In this document: piece by piece, positions 19,671-30,311 of the stretch
Position numbering within the stretch: position 1 is the first letter of the stretch
Layout of the letters: every line of letters begins with the position of its first letter
Assembly (NCBI RefSeq): GCF_014284235.1
Contig: NZ_JACOGD010000006.1
Location: 33,207 to 97,206, forward strand
Reading direction: 5' to 3'
Length of the DNA: 64,000 nt
Origin: Cognatundibacterium curvum
GTDB taxonomy: Bacteria > Pseudomonadota > Gammaproteobacteria > Burkholderiales > Burkholderiaceae_D
Position numbers and translations under genes: made by a program
Notes under the pieces: model-generated
Seen by the model: the letters and a program-made list of their open reading frames with translations, nothing else
Told to the model about the DNA's origin: nothing
The model's database searches: none

Positions 19671-21212
19671 TTAATAGGCGCCGGATTTTTTGAAATCAGC
19701 AATTGCGGCAGCCATGGCAGCTTCGCCATCTTTGTCCAGTTGCTTGGTTTCTTCGATCTTCTGCAACAATGCAGCGTGGCTGGTTTTCATGAAGTTGTGT
19801 ACGCCAGCTTCAAATGCCAGAACGCTCTTCACAGGTACGTCATCCAGGTAACCCTTGTTGACTGCGAACAGAGTCACGGCCATCAGGGAAATCGACAGCG
19901 GTGCGTACTGAGCTTGTTTCAGCAATTCAGTTACACGTGCACCACGGTCCAGCTGCTTACGGGTTGCTTCGTCCAGATCGGAAGCAAACTGCGCAAACGC
20001 TGCCAGTTCACGATACTGCGCCAAGTCGGTACGGATACCGCCGGACAGGTTTTTGATAACCTTAGTCTGGGCTGCACCACCAACACGGGAAACCGAGATA
20101 CCAGCGTTAATCGCTGGACGGATACCGGCGTTGAACAGGGAAGTTTCCAGGAAGATCTGACCGTCAGTAATCGAAATCACGTTAGTCGGAACGAAAGCGG
20201 AAACGTCACCAGCCTGAGTTTCGATAATTGGCAATGCAGTCAGGGAACCTGTTTTACCTTTAACTTCACCATTGGTGAATGCTTCAACGTAGTCAGGGTT
20301 CACGCGTGCAGCACGTTCCAACAGACGGGAGTGCAAATAGAACACGTCACCTGGGTAAGCTTCACGGCCTGGTGGGCGGCGCAGCAGCAGGGAAACCTGA
20401 CGGTAAGCAACCGCTTGTTTGGACAGATCGTCATACACGATCAGTGCATCTTCACCGCGGTCACGGAAGTATTCACCCATCGCGCAACCGGAGTAAGCGG
20501 AAACGTATTGCATCGCTGCGGATTCAGACGCAGTCGCTGCAACAACGATGGTGTATTCCATTGCGCCGTGGGCTTCGAGAGCGCGCACTACGTTTTTAAC
20601 GGAAGAAGCTTTTTGACCGATCGCGACATAGATACATGTCACGCCCTGGCCTTTTTGATTGATGATGGAGTCGATCGCAACGGCTGTTTTACCAGTTTGA
20701 CGATCGCCAATGATCAATTCACGCTGACCACGACCAACCGGTACCATGGAGTCGATAGACTTCAGACCAGTTTGCAGTGGCTGGGAAACGGATTGACGTG
20801 CAATAACGCCTGGCGCAATCTTTTCGATAGGCGCAGTCAGTTTTGCATTGATAGGACCTTTACCATCGATAGGCTGACCCAGCGCGTTAACAACGCGGCC
20901 GCGCAGTTCAGGACCGATAGGTACTTCCAGAATACGACCGGTACATTTGACTGTGTCGCCTTCGGAGATGTGTTCGTAGTCACCGAGAATAACGGCACCA
21001 ACGGAATCACGTTCCAGGTTCAACGCCAGACCGAAAGTATTGCCTGGGAATTCCAGCATCTCACCTTGCATCGCGTCAGACAGACCGTGGATGCGGCAGA
21101 TACCGTCGGTAACGGAGATAACCGTACCTTGATTACGAATCTCAGCGGAATCGCCAAGGCCTTGAATCCGGCTCTTGATCAGCTCGCTGATTTCAGATGG
21201 GTTGAGTTGCAT
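19671..21212 (-). CDS. atpA: F1 ATP synthase subunit alpha
   Basis: A 513-residue non-catalytic nucleotide-binding subunit. It has the N-terminal [15 protein letters not shown] helix, Walker [16 protein letters not shown], the signature [17 protein letters not shown] with the arginine finger region, and a normal C-terminal helical domain. It starts 26 bp after atpH. Confidence 0.99.
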   Translation of the reverse strand: MQLNPSEISELIKSRIQGLGDSAEIRNQGTVISVTDGICRIHGLSDAMQGEMLEFPGNTFGLALNLERDSVGAVILGDYEHISEGDTVKCTGRILEVPIGPELRGRVVNALGQPIDGKGPINAKLTAPIEKIAPGVIARQSVSQPLQTGLKSIDSMVPVGRGQRELIIGDRQTGKTAVAIDSIINQKGQGVTCIYVAIGQKASSVKNVVRALEAHGAMEYTIVVAATASESAAMQYVSAYSGCAMGEYFRDRGEDALIVYDDLSKQAVAYRQVSLLLRRPPGREAYPGDVFYLHSRLLERAARVNPDYVEAFTNGEVKGKTGSLTALPIIETQAGDVSAFVPTNVISITDGQIFLETSLFNAGIRPAINAGISVSRVGGAAQTKVIKNLSGGIRTDLAQYRELAAFAQFASDLDEATRKQLDRGARVTELLKQAQYAPLSISLMAVTLFAVNKGYLDDVPVKSVLAFEAGVHNFMKTSHAALLQKIEETKQLDKDGEAAMAAAIADFKKSGAY

Positions 21213-21238
21213 ACTAACTCCTAATATTTGTTACGTTC

Positions 21239-21772
21239 TTACGCGGTCAGGGCGGCGTGCATTTTCTGCAGCTTCGCGCGAACCGACGTATCCAGCACCT
21301 GGTCACCAACCACGATACGTACACCACCGATCAGAGCCGGATCGACTTTGACGCTAGGGTGCAGTTTGCGGCCAAATTTCTTTTCCAATGTTGCAGCTAA
21401 GTCAGCTAACTGTGCTTCAGACATATCAAAAGCGCTGGTCACTTCAGCATCTGCCGCACCTTCGTGGGCGTTTTTCAATGCTTGAAATTGGAAAGCGATT
21501 TCTGGCAGCAGAGTCAGACGATCATAGTCAGCGAGTGTCGCGATAAAATTTTTCGCTTCAGCTGTCACTGGGGATTTGAGCGCAGACAGAAAAATCTCAG
21601 CTTTTTGCGAAGCCGAGACTTTAGGGTTGTGTGCAAGAGCTTGTACATCGGGATGCGCGCCAGCTTGTGCCATTTCGGAAACCAGGTCCGACCAGGCGGA
21701 CAGGTTACCGGTTTGGGCAACACGGAACAGCGCTTCAGCGTAAGGACGAGCGATCGTTGCGAGTTCGGCCAT
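21239..21772 (-). CDS. atpH: F1 ATP synthase subunit delta
   Basis: A 177-residue peripheral-stalk subunit linking F1 to the b-subunits. It starts [15 protein letters not shown] and ends [20 protein letters not shown], both standard family blocks. It begins 2 bp after the atpF stop, indicating tight coupling. Confidence 0.98.
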   Translation of the reverse strand: MAELATIARPYAEALFRVAQTGNLSAWSDLVSEMAQAGAHPDVQALAHNPKVSASQKAEIFLSALKSPVTAEAKNFIATLADYDRLTLLPEIAFQFQALKNAHEGAADAEVTSAFDMSEAQLADLAATLEKKFGRKLHPSVKVDPALIGGVRIVVGDQVLDTSVRAKLQKMHAALTA

Positions 21773-21774
21773 GA

Positions 21775-22245
21775 TTACAGCTCGGTTTTCAGTTGATTCA
21801 ACAGATCTGCGTGAGCGGATGCATTGACTTCACGTTTCAGGATTTGCTCAGCACCTTTGACTGCCAGAGTGGCAACCTGGTCGCGCAATTCTTCGCGTGC
21901 TTTGGTCACTTGATTTTCTGCGTCAGCTTGTGCAGCAGCAAGAATGCGTGCAGCTTCAGCGGCGGCTGTGTTTTTAGCGTCTTCAACGATCTGCGCAGCA
22001 CGTTTCTCTGCGTTGATGATCTGTTTCTGACCTTCATCACGAGCACTTGCCAATTCAGCTTGTACGCGCTTTTCAGCAGCTTGCATTTCTGCACGGCCAC
22101 GGTCGGCAGCTGCCAGTCCGTCTGCGATTTTCTTCGCACGCTCATCGAGCGCGTTCATCAGTGGCGGCCACACAAACTTCATGGTGAACAAGGCCAAGAT
22201 GAAGAAAACCCCACACTGAACAAACAATGTTGCGTTTAAGTTCAC
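21775..22245 (-). CDS. atpF: F0 ATP synthase subunit b
   Basis: A 156-residue peripheral-stalk protein: one N-terminal membrane helix ([20 protein letters not shown]) then a long charged, alanine-rich helix ([19 protein letters not shown] ...) that forms the right-handed coiled coil. Length matches E. coli b (156). It lies between atpE and atpH. Confidence 0.98.
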   Translation of the reverse strand: MNLNATLFVQCGVFFILALFTMKFVWPPLMNALDERAKKIADGLAAADRGRAEMQAAEKRVQAELASARDEGQKQIINAEKRAAQIVEDAKNTAAAEAARILAAAQADAENQVTKAREELRDQVATLAVKGAEQILKREVNASAHADLLNQLKTEL

Positions 22246-22311
22246 GGTAATTCCTTATCTAAATGGATCAAGCCGAAAGCAAATGCTTCCGGCAGTAGAA
22301 GGAAAAACTGA

Positions 22312-22664
<353 letters not shown>

Positions 22665-23486
22665 TTAGTGAGCGTCATGTGCCTGGCCGATATACACCAG
22701 AGTCAGCATCATGAAAATAAACGCTTGCAGGAACACGATCAGAATATGGAAGATGGCCCAGATCGAACCAGCGATAGTATGACCAATCACACCAAATGGT
22801 GTTGCCATCGCGCCCAGCAGAGCGATCAACAGGAATAACAATTCGCCGGCAAACATGTTACCAAACAGTCGCATGCCCAGAGATACCGTTTTTGCTGCGA
22901 ATTCGATCACTTGCAGGATCAGGTTAAACGGCGCCATCTTGATACCGAAAGGTGCGGACACCAGTTCGTGCAGGAAACCACCCAAACCTTTGATCTTAAC
23001 GCTGTAATACAGCATCAGCAAGAGCACACCGAAAGAAATACCGATAGTGCCGTTCAGATCGGCAGTCGGCACCACGCGGTGATGCGGGAAAATGTGTTCT
23101 ACGCCGAAGAATGCGAACAAAGCGGAGAACATATCCACAGGCAGGAAATCCAGAGAGTTCATCAGCGCGACCCAGACAAATACGGTCAGTGCCAGCGGAG
23201 CGATGAAGCTGCGGTCACCGTGAACGATGCCTTTGGATTGTTCTTCCACCATTTCAACCAGGATTTCTACTGCTGCCTGGAAGCGGCCCGGTACGCCGGA
23301 AGTCGCTTTTCGTGCTGCCAGCCACAAAACCAGGCTGCCGACCACGCCACAGAATATGGACCAGAATATGGTGTCCATATTGAAAATCGAGAAATCAACA
23401 ATACTTGCTTGATGCTTGGTCGAAAAATGTCCTAAGTGATGGACAATATATTCTGACGCTGTCGGGGCGTGCTCAGTTGCGCTCAT
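22665..23486 (-). CDS. atpB: F0 ATP synthase subunit a
   Basis: A 273-residue membrane protein that forms the proton half-channels. It has several membrane helices, the essential arginine in [17 protein letters not shown], and [26 protein letters not shown] in the last helices (shown only in part by this motif). Its ATG overlaps the atpI stop by 4 bp. Confidence 0.98.
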   Translation of the reverse strand: MSATEHAPTASEYIVHHLGHFSTKHQASIVDFSIFNMDTIFWSIFCGVVGSLVLWLAARKATSGVPGRFQAAVEILVEMVEEQSKGIVHGDRSFIAPLALTVFVWVALMNSLDFLPVDMFSALFAFFGVEHIFPHHRVVPTADLNGTIGISFGVLLLMLYYSVKIKGLGGFLHELVSAPFGIKMAPFNLILQVIEFAAKTVSLGMRLFGNMFAGELLFLLIALLGAMATPFGVIGHTIAGSIWAIFHILIVFLQAFIFMMLTLVYIGQAHDAH

Positions 23487-23827
23487 GGTCTTTGTCTAAA
23501 TAGTAAAATGAAATAACTTTTCAGTACCACAATGAAGGCGATCAAAAATGCCGGCCAGTTAACATCGCGGTACCAATATACAAATGCGCCCATCAGCGCA
23601 AGTGTCAAAAAAATCTTTATAAATTCACCGACAAAGAAAGTTGCCGGGTTAGCGCCGCCGGGTTTTTTCGTGCCGATGAACAGGCGTAAAGCAAAAAAAG
23701 CATTCGGCAGTGCACAGCATAATCCGCCAGCCAGCGCGGACAATACCAGAGTAACCTTGCCGGAAATTCCGGCCAGCAAAGCCACGATGAAAGCTGTTGC
23801 GAGTTGCAACAGAACGATACGTGCCAT
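23483..23827 (-). CDS. atpI: ATP synthase subunit I (AtpI)
   Basis: A 114-residue protein with four membrane helices ([70 protein letters not shown]) and the charged [11 protein letters not shown] loop typical of proteobacterial AtpI. It assists assembly of the c-ring or F0. The ATG at 23827 is chosen over the open frame to 24145 because GAGGAAAGC precedes it and the longer N-terminus shows no family similarity. Confidence 0.9.
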   Translation of the reverse strand: MARIVLLQLATAFIVALLAGISGKVTLVLSALAGGLCCALPNAFFALRLFIGTKKPGGANPATFFVGEFIKIFLTLALMGAFVYWYRDVNWPAFLIAFIVVLKSYFILLFRQRP

Positions 23828-23923
23828 GCTTTCCTCACATATTGACCATTGATTGTTGATATCGGCCCAGCCGTTACAAAATTTTCTCTGGCAGGCTAAA
23901 TTCTCGTCAATCAAAACCACGGA

Positions 23924-23953
23924 ATTATACGTGTATGTGCTTAGCAGCGTCAA
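23924..23953 (-). promoter_or_regulatory. Sigma70 promoter of the atp operon
   Basis: On the minus strand TTGACG (23953-23948), an 18-bp spacer and a perfect TATAAT (23929-23924), 97 bp upstream of the atpI ATG. It is the strongest consensus promoter noticed in the window, as expected for a highly expressed operon. Confidence 0.8.
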
Positions 23954-24304
23954 ACGTTTGATTCTGCGCCCTAAAAGCGGGCATAGCCAGCTTACAACTC
24001 CCTTCCCCAACACGCGTTTGCTACGTAAAACCCAATAAACATGCGGCTTTCCAGCGATCTGCCAGACGTATTTGCGGATGCTGCATAGCTGTGGATGAGC
24101 GCCTATTTCCCCTAAAAACTGCACGGTTTTGTCGCATGTGATCAACGGTTTTCATTTCTTATAGCCAACAAAATTGCTCCATTTACTAGCAAAAACTCAC
24201 AAATAAGAAGTTGTCTGTAATTTTCATAAGAGTTTTGCTGACATGATGAATGGAGGCATTTTTAATGATTTTTGCCGCAACTGGAGCTCAGCTGAGATAC
24301 GCCA

Positions 24305-24320
24305 TGTTTCACGTTAAACA
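24305..24320. promoter_or_regulatory. parS-like site, 1 mismatch
   Basis: TGTTTCACGTTAAACA differs from the chromosomal parS consensus TGTTTCACGTGAAACA at one base. It lies between parB and the atp operon and is likely bound by ParB with reduced affinity. Confidence 0.75.
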
Positions 24321-24475
24321 TGCAGCCTCTGGACTAAATCAAAAAAAAATACATTCGAAACTTAAACGGGCCAAAAAAATAACAAAATTACATTGTTAAC
24401 ATAAATATAATATTTGCAATATCCTGAGTTTGAATCAGTAAAGTGATGGTGTCACCAGGCATGTCAGATAATTCG

Positions 24476-24491
24476 CGTTTCACGTGGAACG
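24476..24491. promoter_or_regulatory. Degenerate parS-like palindrome
   Basis: CGTTTCACGTGGAACG keeps the central TTCACGTGGAA palindromic core but has three differences from the parS consensus. It may be a weak or decayed ParB site. Confidence 0.4.
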
Positions 24492-24668
24492 CTAAACACA
24501 GCAATGCATCTGGCAACGGCTTCAGGCAGTGAACAAATCCAAAGATATCAACAAGACCTGGAAAAATCACTTTTGATAAATCGGGTGGCAGGAACAGGAA
24601 TAGCCAGCAAATCGGGCGGCTGAAAAAACGCATGCTGTGCAAACAGAGAAAATCGCTGCAGCAAAAAA

Positions 24669-24684
24669 CGTTACACGTGAAACA
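24669..24684. promoter_or_regulatory. parS-like site, 2 mismatches
   Basis: CGTTACACGTGAAACA, with one perfect half-site (CACGTGAAACA). It lies just beyond the parB terminator. Confidence 0.5.
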
Positions 24685-24732
24685 TGGGGTTCGCACAATG
24701 GCCGCGGCGAAGTTGTGCTCAACTTCGCCGGG

Positions 24733-24768
24733 TAAAAAAAAACCGCCAACCTCAGGGTCAGCGGCTTT
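24733..24768 (-). terminator. Terminator of the mnmG-rsmG-parAB unit
   Basis: On the minus strand a 9-bp stem (CCGCTGACC / GGTTGGCGG with G.T pairs) and a CTGA loop are followed by nine T. It lies about 55 bp past the parB stop. Confidence 0.75.
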
Positions 24769-24819
24769 TGATGAACATGCAGTGTTCTGTAGAAAAGAAC
24801 GCCGCAGCAGGAAGCCTGC

Positions 24820-25710
24820 TTAATTACGGATTTTTAAGATCACACCATCAAGCGAATCAAGGTCAGCAAAATCGATGATCATTTGGCCCTTACCTTTACT
24901 CCCCATTTTTAAGGTCACCTGGGTCGCCAGCAAATCGGACAATTCTTCTTCCAGACGTGTGATATCACGCGACTTCTCGGCTTTTTCACGTGGACGTGCG
25001 CCCGCATGTTCAGCCGTGGTTTTCGCGACCAGTTTTTCTGCTTCACGTACGGACATACGTTTCGCGACGATCTGGTTGGCTAACTGTATCTGAGTGGCTG
25101 CGTCGGTCACCAGCAAAGTCCGAGCATGGCCCATGTCGATATCACCCGCCATCAGCATAGTCTGCACCGGTTTAGCCAGGTTCATCAGGCGTAACAGATT
25201 GGTGACTGCACTGCGTGAGCGGCCAACCGCATGGGCAGCCTGCTCGTGAGTGAAAGAAAAATCGGTGATCAGACGGTGTATACCCTGGGCTTCTTCCAGT
25301 GGATTGAGGTCTTCGCGCTGTATGTTTTCGATCAATGCCATGGCTGCAGCAGCCTGATCATCGACGTCTTTCACCAGTACCGGCACCTCGTCCAGACCGG
25401 CCATTTGCGAGGCGCGGAAGCGGCGTTCACCGGCAATAATTTCATAGCGTGTCACGCCATTTTGCTGGCCTACCGGGCGCACCAGGATAGGCTGCATCAG
25501 GCCCTGCGCCTTGATCGACGCGGCTAATTCTGCCAGTGCACCTTCATCCATACGGGTACGTGGCTGGTATTTACCGGCCTGCATCTGGCTCACGGGCAGG
25601 CTGCTGGGCGCATCTGCGACGTTCGGCACGGCTTCTGCGAAATCGCTGGCACCGCCTAATAATGCTTCCAGGCCACGGCCCAGTCCTTTAGGTTTTTTCA
25701 TTGCATTCAT
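24820..25710 (-). CDS. parB: Chromosome partitioning protein ParB
   Basis: A 296-residue CTP-dependent DNA clamp that loads at parS. Seen: the N-terminal KPKGLGRGLEALLGG, the nuclease-like domain with the arginine patch GERRFRASQMAGL, ALIENIQREDLNPLEEAQG, the helix-turn-helix (FTHEQAAHAVGRSRSAVTNL), and a C-terminal dimer domain. Its start is 4 bp from the parA stop. Two perfect and up to three degenerate parS sites flank the parAB-rsmG-mnmG block. Confidence 0.98.
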   Translation of the reverse strand: MNAMKKPKGLGRGLEALLGGASDFAEAVPNVADAPSSLPVSQMQAGKYQPRTRMDEGALAELAASIKAQGLMQPILVRPVGQQNGVTRYEIIAGERRFRASQMAGLDEVPVLVKDVDDQAAAAMALIENIQREDLNPLEEAQGIHRLITDFSFTHEQAAHAVGRSRSAVTNLLRLMNLAKPVQTMLMAGDIDMGHARTLLVTDAATQIQLANQIVAKRMSVREAEKLVAKTTAEHAGARPREKAEKSRDITRLEEELSDLLATQVTLKMGSKGKGQMIIDFADLDSLDGVILKIRN

Positions 25711-25713
25711 GGC

Positions 25714-26490
25714 TTACTTTTCTAATTGCTTAATTCTCTCGACCATCTCCGCGCCAAACGCGATATAGGCTTGCGCCCCTTTGGAGGAAGGGTCAAATAC
25801 CACGCCGGGCATGCCATACGAAGGTGCCTCGGCCAGACGGACATTGCGTGGAATAACGGTCTTGAAGACCTTGTCACCAAAGTGTTGTTCCAGCTGGTCA
25901 GATACTTGCTGCGACAGGGTCATGCGCGGGTCAAACATGACTCTTAACAAGCCCACGATTTTGAGGTCGGGATTGAGATTGGCAGAGACTTTTTTGATGG
26001 TGTTGGCGAGGTCAGACAGGCCTTCCAGTGCATAGTATTCGCACTGCATAGGGATGATCACACCGTGTGCGGCACACAGGCCATTCAGGGTCAACATGGA
26101 CAGCGCAGGCGGGCAATCGATCAGCACGAAGTCGTATTCGGCGCTGACCTGAGCAATCGCATCGCGCAGGCGCTTGTCACGGTTTTCCAGCTCGACCATT
26201 TCCACTTCAGCACCGGCGAGTTCGCGGTTAGCTGGCAAGACGTCGAATTTGCCGGACTCTGAACGCTGGCGCGCGGTCGCGATGTCGGACATTCCTAACA
26301 ATACTTCATACACCGAAGCAGTCAGTTTTGCCTTGTTAATTCCAGCCCCCATGGTCGCATTGCCCTGAGGGTCGAGATCGACCAGCAGCACGCGCTGATC
26401 CAGTTTTGCCAGACCCGCAGCCAGATTGACGGTAGTAGTAGTTTTACCCACGCCACCTTTTTGATTCGCGACACAAAAGATTTTTGCCAT
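25714..26490 (-). CDS. parA: Chromosome partitioning ATPase ParA
   Basis: A 258-residue deviant Walker-A ATPase (CVANQKGGVGKTTTTVNLA) with Walker A' VLLVDLDPQGNATMG and Walker B FVLIDCPPALSML. It is the small, chromosomal Soj-type without an N-terminal HTH. With ParB it segregates the origin region. It follows rsmG by 60 bp in the conserved order rsmG-parA-parB. Confidence 0.98.
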   Translation of the reverse strand: MAKIFCVANQKGGVGKTTTTVNLAAGLAKLDQRVLLVDLDPQGNATMGAGINKAKLTASVYEVLLGMSDIATARQRSESGKFDVLPANRELAGAEVEMVELENRDKRLRDAIAQVSAEYDFVLIDCPPALSMLTLNGLCAAHGVIIPMQCEYYALEGLSDLANTIKKVSANLNPDLKIVGLLRVMFDPRMTLSQQVSDQLEQHFGDKVFKTVIPRNVRLAEAPSYGMPGVVFDPSSKGAQAYIAFGAEMVERIKQLEK

Positions 26491-26550
26491 AGAGGATTTC
26501 CGTGCTTTATTTGTGTGAGTGATTTACGTGAAATTGTTGTCTGCGCCGTT

Positions 26551-27204
26551 TTAAACCGGTTCAGCACGCCGTACAAAAACCAGATGACGCTCTGCATTTA
26601 ATCCCGGTACCTGCAGCGGCTGCACGCCTGTGACGGCCCAGCCAGCTGGCAGACGTTCGATTTCCTGGGCAGGTGCGACACCTTTCATGGCGATAAATTG
26701 CCCGCCTTCAGCCAGTAAATGACCTGACCAGTTGATGAAATTACAGAGCTCAGAAAAGGCGCGGGAAGTGATTACATCAAATTTTTCTGTGACTTCCAGC
26801 TGCTCTACCCGGCCGGTAAAGACGGTGACATTGCTGAGTCCAAGTTCGGCTTTGGCCTGGCTCAGGAAGGCGGTTTTTTTGCTGACCGTGTCTATCATGG
26901 AGATACGTGTCTGAGGATAAGCAATCGCCAGCATCATGCCTGGCAAACCACCACCGGCACCTACGTCCAGCACATTGCGCGCATCCACAAATGCAGGTGC
27001 GGCTGACAGCGAATCCAGCAAATGCTGCTTCACCATTTCCTGCGGATCACGGATTGCAGTCAGGTTGTACACCGCATTCCACTTCGACAGCAGGGCCAGA
27101 TAAGCCAGCATCTGATCGATCTGGGCCTCATTCAGTGCCAGCCCCATTTCCTGCACGCCAGCGCTTAAACTGACCTTGAGTGCCTTGGTATCCAAGATTG
27201 CCAT
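26551..27204 (-). CDS. rsmG: 16S rRNA (guanine527-N7)-methyltransferase RsmG
   Basis: A 217-residue SAM-dependent methyltransferase (also called GidB). The SAM motif is [34 protein letters not shown] and GGQFIAMKG are further family blocks. Its ATG overlaps the mnmG stop by one base (TAATG). Confidence 0.97.
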   Translation of the reverse strand: MAILDTKALKVSLSAGVQEMGLALNEAQIDQMLAYLALLSKWNAVYNLTAIRDPQEMVKQHLLDSLSAAPAFVDARNVLDVGAGGGLPGMMLAIAYPQTRISMIDTVSKKTAFLSQAKAELGLSNVTVFTGRVEQLEVTEKFDVITSRAFSELCNFINWSGHLLAEGGQFIAMKGVAPAQEIERLPAGWAVTGVQPLQVPGLNAERHLVFVRRAEPV

Positions 27205-29171
27205 TACGCGTCTCCTGCGGCCGTTTGGACGCTTTCCTGAGCATGTTCCGCTGCGGGGACTGCTGCCATAAACTCTTTAAATCCTTTTTTCTTCAGATGC
27301 ACCAGTAACAGCGAAATCGCGGCGGGTGTCACGCCGGAAATCCGGCCGCACTGGCCCAGCGTTTCAGGCTGATGCTTATTCAGCTTCTGCCGTACTTCTA
27401 TCGACAGCCCGCTGACCTCCATGTAGTCAAACGCCTTAGGCATTTTCAGGTTTTCATAGTGGGCATGACGCTCGACTTCTTTCGCCTGGCGGTCGATATA
27501 ACCCGCATACTTGACCTGGATTTCCACCTGTTCGCGTACCGCCGGATCAGCAATTGCCGGGCCAGCCAGGTCTTGCTGCTCGACGCCGCGCAAGCTCATC
27601 AAACTTTCATAATTGACTTGCGGACGACGCAATAAATCGGCCAGCGAGTATTCACGCTCCAGCGCTTTACCCAGCACGCGCTCTGCTTCTGCAGCAGCCA
27701 GAATACGCGGATTGACCCAGGTGGTACGCAGTCTTTCCATTTCACGTGCAACCTGTTCGCGCTTGTTCTCAAATGCCTGCCACTGTGCGTCGCTGACGCA
27801 ACCTAGCTGACGCCCGATCTCGGTCAGGCGCATATCGGCATTATCTTCACGCAGACTGAGGCGGAATTCAGCACGGCTGGTGAACATGCGATACGGCTCC
27901 TGCACACCCTTGGTGATCAGATCGTCTACCAATACGCCCAGATAGGCTTCGTCACGGCGCGGCACCCAAGCTTCCCTTCCCTGAGTTTGCAAAGCGGCAT
28001 TCAGGCCAGCCAGCATACCTTGCGCTGCAGCCTCTTCATAACCGGTAGTGCCATTGATCTGACCTGCAAAGAACAAGCCCTCAATTTGACGGGTTTCCAG
28101 CGAAGACTTCAAGCCACGTGGATCAAAGTAATCGTATTCAATCGCATAACCCGGACGCAGGATGTAGGCATTTTCCATGCCGCGCATAGAACGCACGAGG
28201 TCCAGCTGCACGTCGAAAGGCAGGCTGGTCGAGATACCGTTAGGGTAGAACTCATTGGTGGTCAGGCCTTCCGGCTCCAGGAAAATCTGATGCGATTCCT
28301 TGCTGGCGAAGCGGTGTATCTTGTCTTCGATAGACGGGCAGTAACGCGGACCGACGCCCTCGATCACGCCGGTGTACATAGGGCTTCGGTCGAGTCCGGC
28401 ACGGATGATGTCGTGGGTTTGTTCATTGGTATGGGTGATCCAGCATGGCACCTGCTTAGGATGCATGGCGGTTGTTCCCATGTAAGAAAATACCGGTACC
28501 GGATCCAGATCACCAGGCTGTTCCTGCATCACTGAGAAGTCGATACTGCGGCCATCGATGCGTGGCGGCGTGCCAGTTTTCAGACGCCCTTGCGGCAAAG
28601 CCAGCTCTTTCAGACGGGCTGACAGCGACACCGCAGGCGGGTCACCGGCACGGCCAGCGGCGTAATTATTCAGCCCCACATGGATCTTGCCATCGAGAAA
28701 AGTCCCTGCGGTCAGCACCACGGCGCGGGCACGGAAGCGTATACCGACCTGGGTCACCGCACCAACCACGCGATTGCCTTCCACCAGCAAGTCATCCACT
28801 GCCTGCTGGAACAACCACAGATTCGGCTGATTCTCAAGACGGCTGCGTATCGCTTGTTTGTATAAAATCCGGTCTGCCTGAGCACGGGTTGCGCGCACCG
28901 CTGGCCCCTTAGAGGAGTTCAGGATGCGGAACTGTATGCCAGCCTCATCGGTTGCAATCGCCATTGCACCACCCATGGCATCAACCTCTTTGACCAGATG
29001 ACCCTTGCCTATCCCACCGATGGAAGGATTGCAGGACATCTGACCCAGGGTCTCGATGTTGTGGGTCAATAACAGCGTGGACTGCCCCATACGCGCGGCG
29101 GCGAGGGCAGCTTCAGTGCCGGCGTGACCACCACCGACAACAATCACATCGAATTCTTTAGGATAAAACAT
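27204..29171 (-). CDS. mnmG: tRNA uridine 5-carboxymethylaminomethyl modification enzyme MnmG
   Basis: A 655-residue FAD enzyme that with MnmE modifies the wobble uridine of several tRNAs. Seen: dinucleotide fold [52 protein letters not shown] and the C-terminal [20 protein letters not shown]. The ATG at 29171 gives the family N-terminus ([14 protein letters not shown]); the frame stays open to 29288 but that extension would run through a parS site and is not conserved in type. Confidence 0.97.
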   Translation of the reverse strand: MFYPKEFDVIVVGGGHAGTEAALAAARMGQSTLLLTHNIETLGQMSCNPSIGGIGKGHLVKEVDAMGGAMAIATDEAGIQFRILNSSKGPAVRATRAQADRILYKQAIRSRLENQPNLWLFQQAVDDLLVEGNRVVGAVTQVGIRFRARAVVLTAGTFLDGKIHVGLNNYAAGRAGDPPAVSLSARLKELALPQGRLKTGTPPRIDGRSIDFSVMQEQPGDLDPVPVFSYMGTTAMHPKQVPCWITHTNEQTHDIIRAGLDRSPMYTGVIEGVGPRYCPSIEDKIHRFASKESHQIFLEPEGLTTNEFYPNGISTSLPFDVQLDLVRSMRGMENAYILRPGYAIEYDYFDPRGLKSSLETRQIEGLFFAGQINGTTGYEEAAAQGMLAGLNAALQTQGREAWVPRRDEAYLGVLVDDLITKGVQEPYRMFTSRAEFRLSLREDNADMRLTEIGRQLGCVSDAQWQAFENKREQVAREMERLRTTWVNPRILAAAEAERVLGKALEREYSLADLLRRPQVNYESLMSLRGVEQQDLAGPAIADPAVREQVEIQVKYAGYIDRQAKEVERHAHYENLKMPKAFDYMEVSGLSIEVRQKLNKHQPETLGQCGRISGVTPAAISLLLVHLKKKGFKEFMAAVPAAEHAQESVQTAAGDA

Positions 29172-29271
29172 GGCTAGCTTCTGACAAACAAGGACACGGA
29201 GAGTCAGGATTATAGTTTGTTTTCGCGCAGCGCCCTCACCTTCTGCATCCCGGATAAAAAAATAAGCCTGA

Positions 29272-29287
29272 TGTTTCACGTGAAACA
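29272..29287. promoter_or_regulatory. Perfect parS site
   Basis: TGTTTCACGTGAAACA, an exact match to the 16-bp chromosomal parS consensus, upstream of mnmG. It is one of a pair 111 bp apart. Confidence 0.97.
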
Positions 29288-29382
29288 TCAGGCTTACCTC
29301 AAGTACAAACTCAAAAAATGGGCTTTGGAATTTTGTGTTTTACATCACAATCGAATCAAGCAAGTTCGAAACAGCGATGCCA

Positions 29383-29398
29383 TGTTTCACGTGAAACA
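29383..29398. promoter_or_regulatory. Perfect parS site
   Basis: A second exact TGTTTCACGTGAAACA, ending 7 bp before the TSUP gene's stop codon. Together with the site at 29272 it marks a ParB loading zone near the replication origin side of the chromosome. Confidence 0.97.
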
Positions 29399-29404
29399 TA
29401 CCAA

Positions 29405-30166
29405 TCAACGTAAAAATCCGTCATAAGTCGTCTTGCATATCAACGCCACGACCACCACCAAAAACACCTTTCTGACAAATCCGGCACCATGCCGTATCGC
29501 CATCTGGCTACCTAATACCGACCCGACTATCTGGCATACCGCCATCAAACCACCGAGTAACCACAACACATGCCCGCTGAATCCAAACCAGGATAAGGCT
29601 GCCGCATTACACGCAACATTGAGTACCTTGGCCACCACCGATGCGCGCAGAAAATCGTAGCCAAAAAAACGTACAAACAGGAACATAAAAAAGCTGCCTG
29701 TACCGGGGCCAAAAAAGCCATCATAAAAACCAATGCCAGCAGCTACCAGCATCGCCAGCCAGACTTCCTTGCTGCCCGAAAACAAGGGCTTATCCTGAGT
29801 GCCGAATTCTTTCTTCATAAAGGTATAGACCGCGACCGCTGCCAAAATAAAAGGCAGAGCCTTACGCAACTGGGTAGGCGGGATATGGGTGACCAGATAG
29901 GCACCGAAAAAAGAAAAGGCAAAAGCAGTCAGTGCAGCCGGTACCAGCATGCCCCAGCGCACACTGACTTTTTGCATATAGTTGCGTGCAGCAACCGCTG
30001 TGCCCCAAATGCTGGCTAACTTATTGGTTCCCAGCAAAGTCGCCGGTGCTGTGCCCGGCATCATGGAAAATAAAGCCGGTACCTGAACCAAACCACCACC
30101 GCCGACTATCGCATCGACAAACCCGGCAAAAAATGCCGCCGCACTTAAGAGCATCCAATCAAACAT
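29405..30166 (-). CDS. TSUP family permease (TauE/SafE-like)
   Basis: A 253-residue protein with about eight hydrophobic segments and the duplicated TSUP motif: FFAGFVDAIVGGGGLVQVPAL in the N-half and GFYDGFFGPGTGSFFMFLFV in the C-half. The family exports or imports small organosulfur or sulfite-like anions; the substrate here is unknown. It stands alone with a parS site just beyond its 3' end. Confidence 0.92.
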   Translation of the reverse strand: MFDWMLLSAAAFFAGFVDAIVGGGGLVQVPALFSMMPGTAPATLLGTNKLASIWGTAVAARNYMQKVSVRWGMLVPAALTAFAFSFFGAYLVTHIPPTQLRKALPFILAAVAVYTFMKKEFGTQDKPLFSGSKEVWLAMLVAAGIGFYDGFFGPGTGSFFMFLFVRFFGYDFLRASVVAKVLNVACNAAALSWFGFSGHVLWLLGGLMAVCQIVGSVLGSQMAIRHGAGFVRKVFLVVVVALICKTTYDGFLR

Positions 30167-30311
30167 GAAATTTATTAACCTTCATCGAAAAGCCGCCAGT
30201 CTCTGGCAAGCTGGCAAACATACAGGCAAATTGCAAGACTGCCGAGTCTAACAAGCAATCTGCTGTTCATGTGACACAGAGCTGACTAATTTGACCGTAA
30301 CAGGAGTCGCT

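Larger units (their letters stand above)
23954..24732. other. Non-coding region between parB and the atp promoter with degenerate parS sites
   Basis: About 780 bp without a credible gene. It holds three parS-like sites (24305, 24476, 24669) and AT-rich stretches near 24340-24420. The minus-strand frame 24388-24696 has no recognisable protein features and is not called. Confidence 0.6.

Noticed and set aside
24388-24696. 102-residue minus ORF in the gap beyond parB
   Set aside because: Its sequence includes translated parS-like sites, has no ribosome site and no family pattern.
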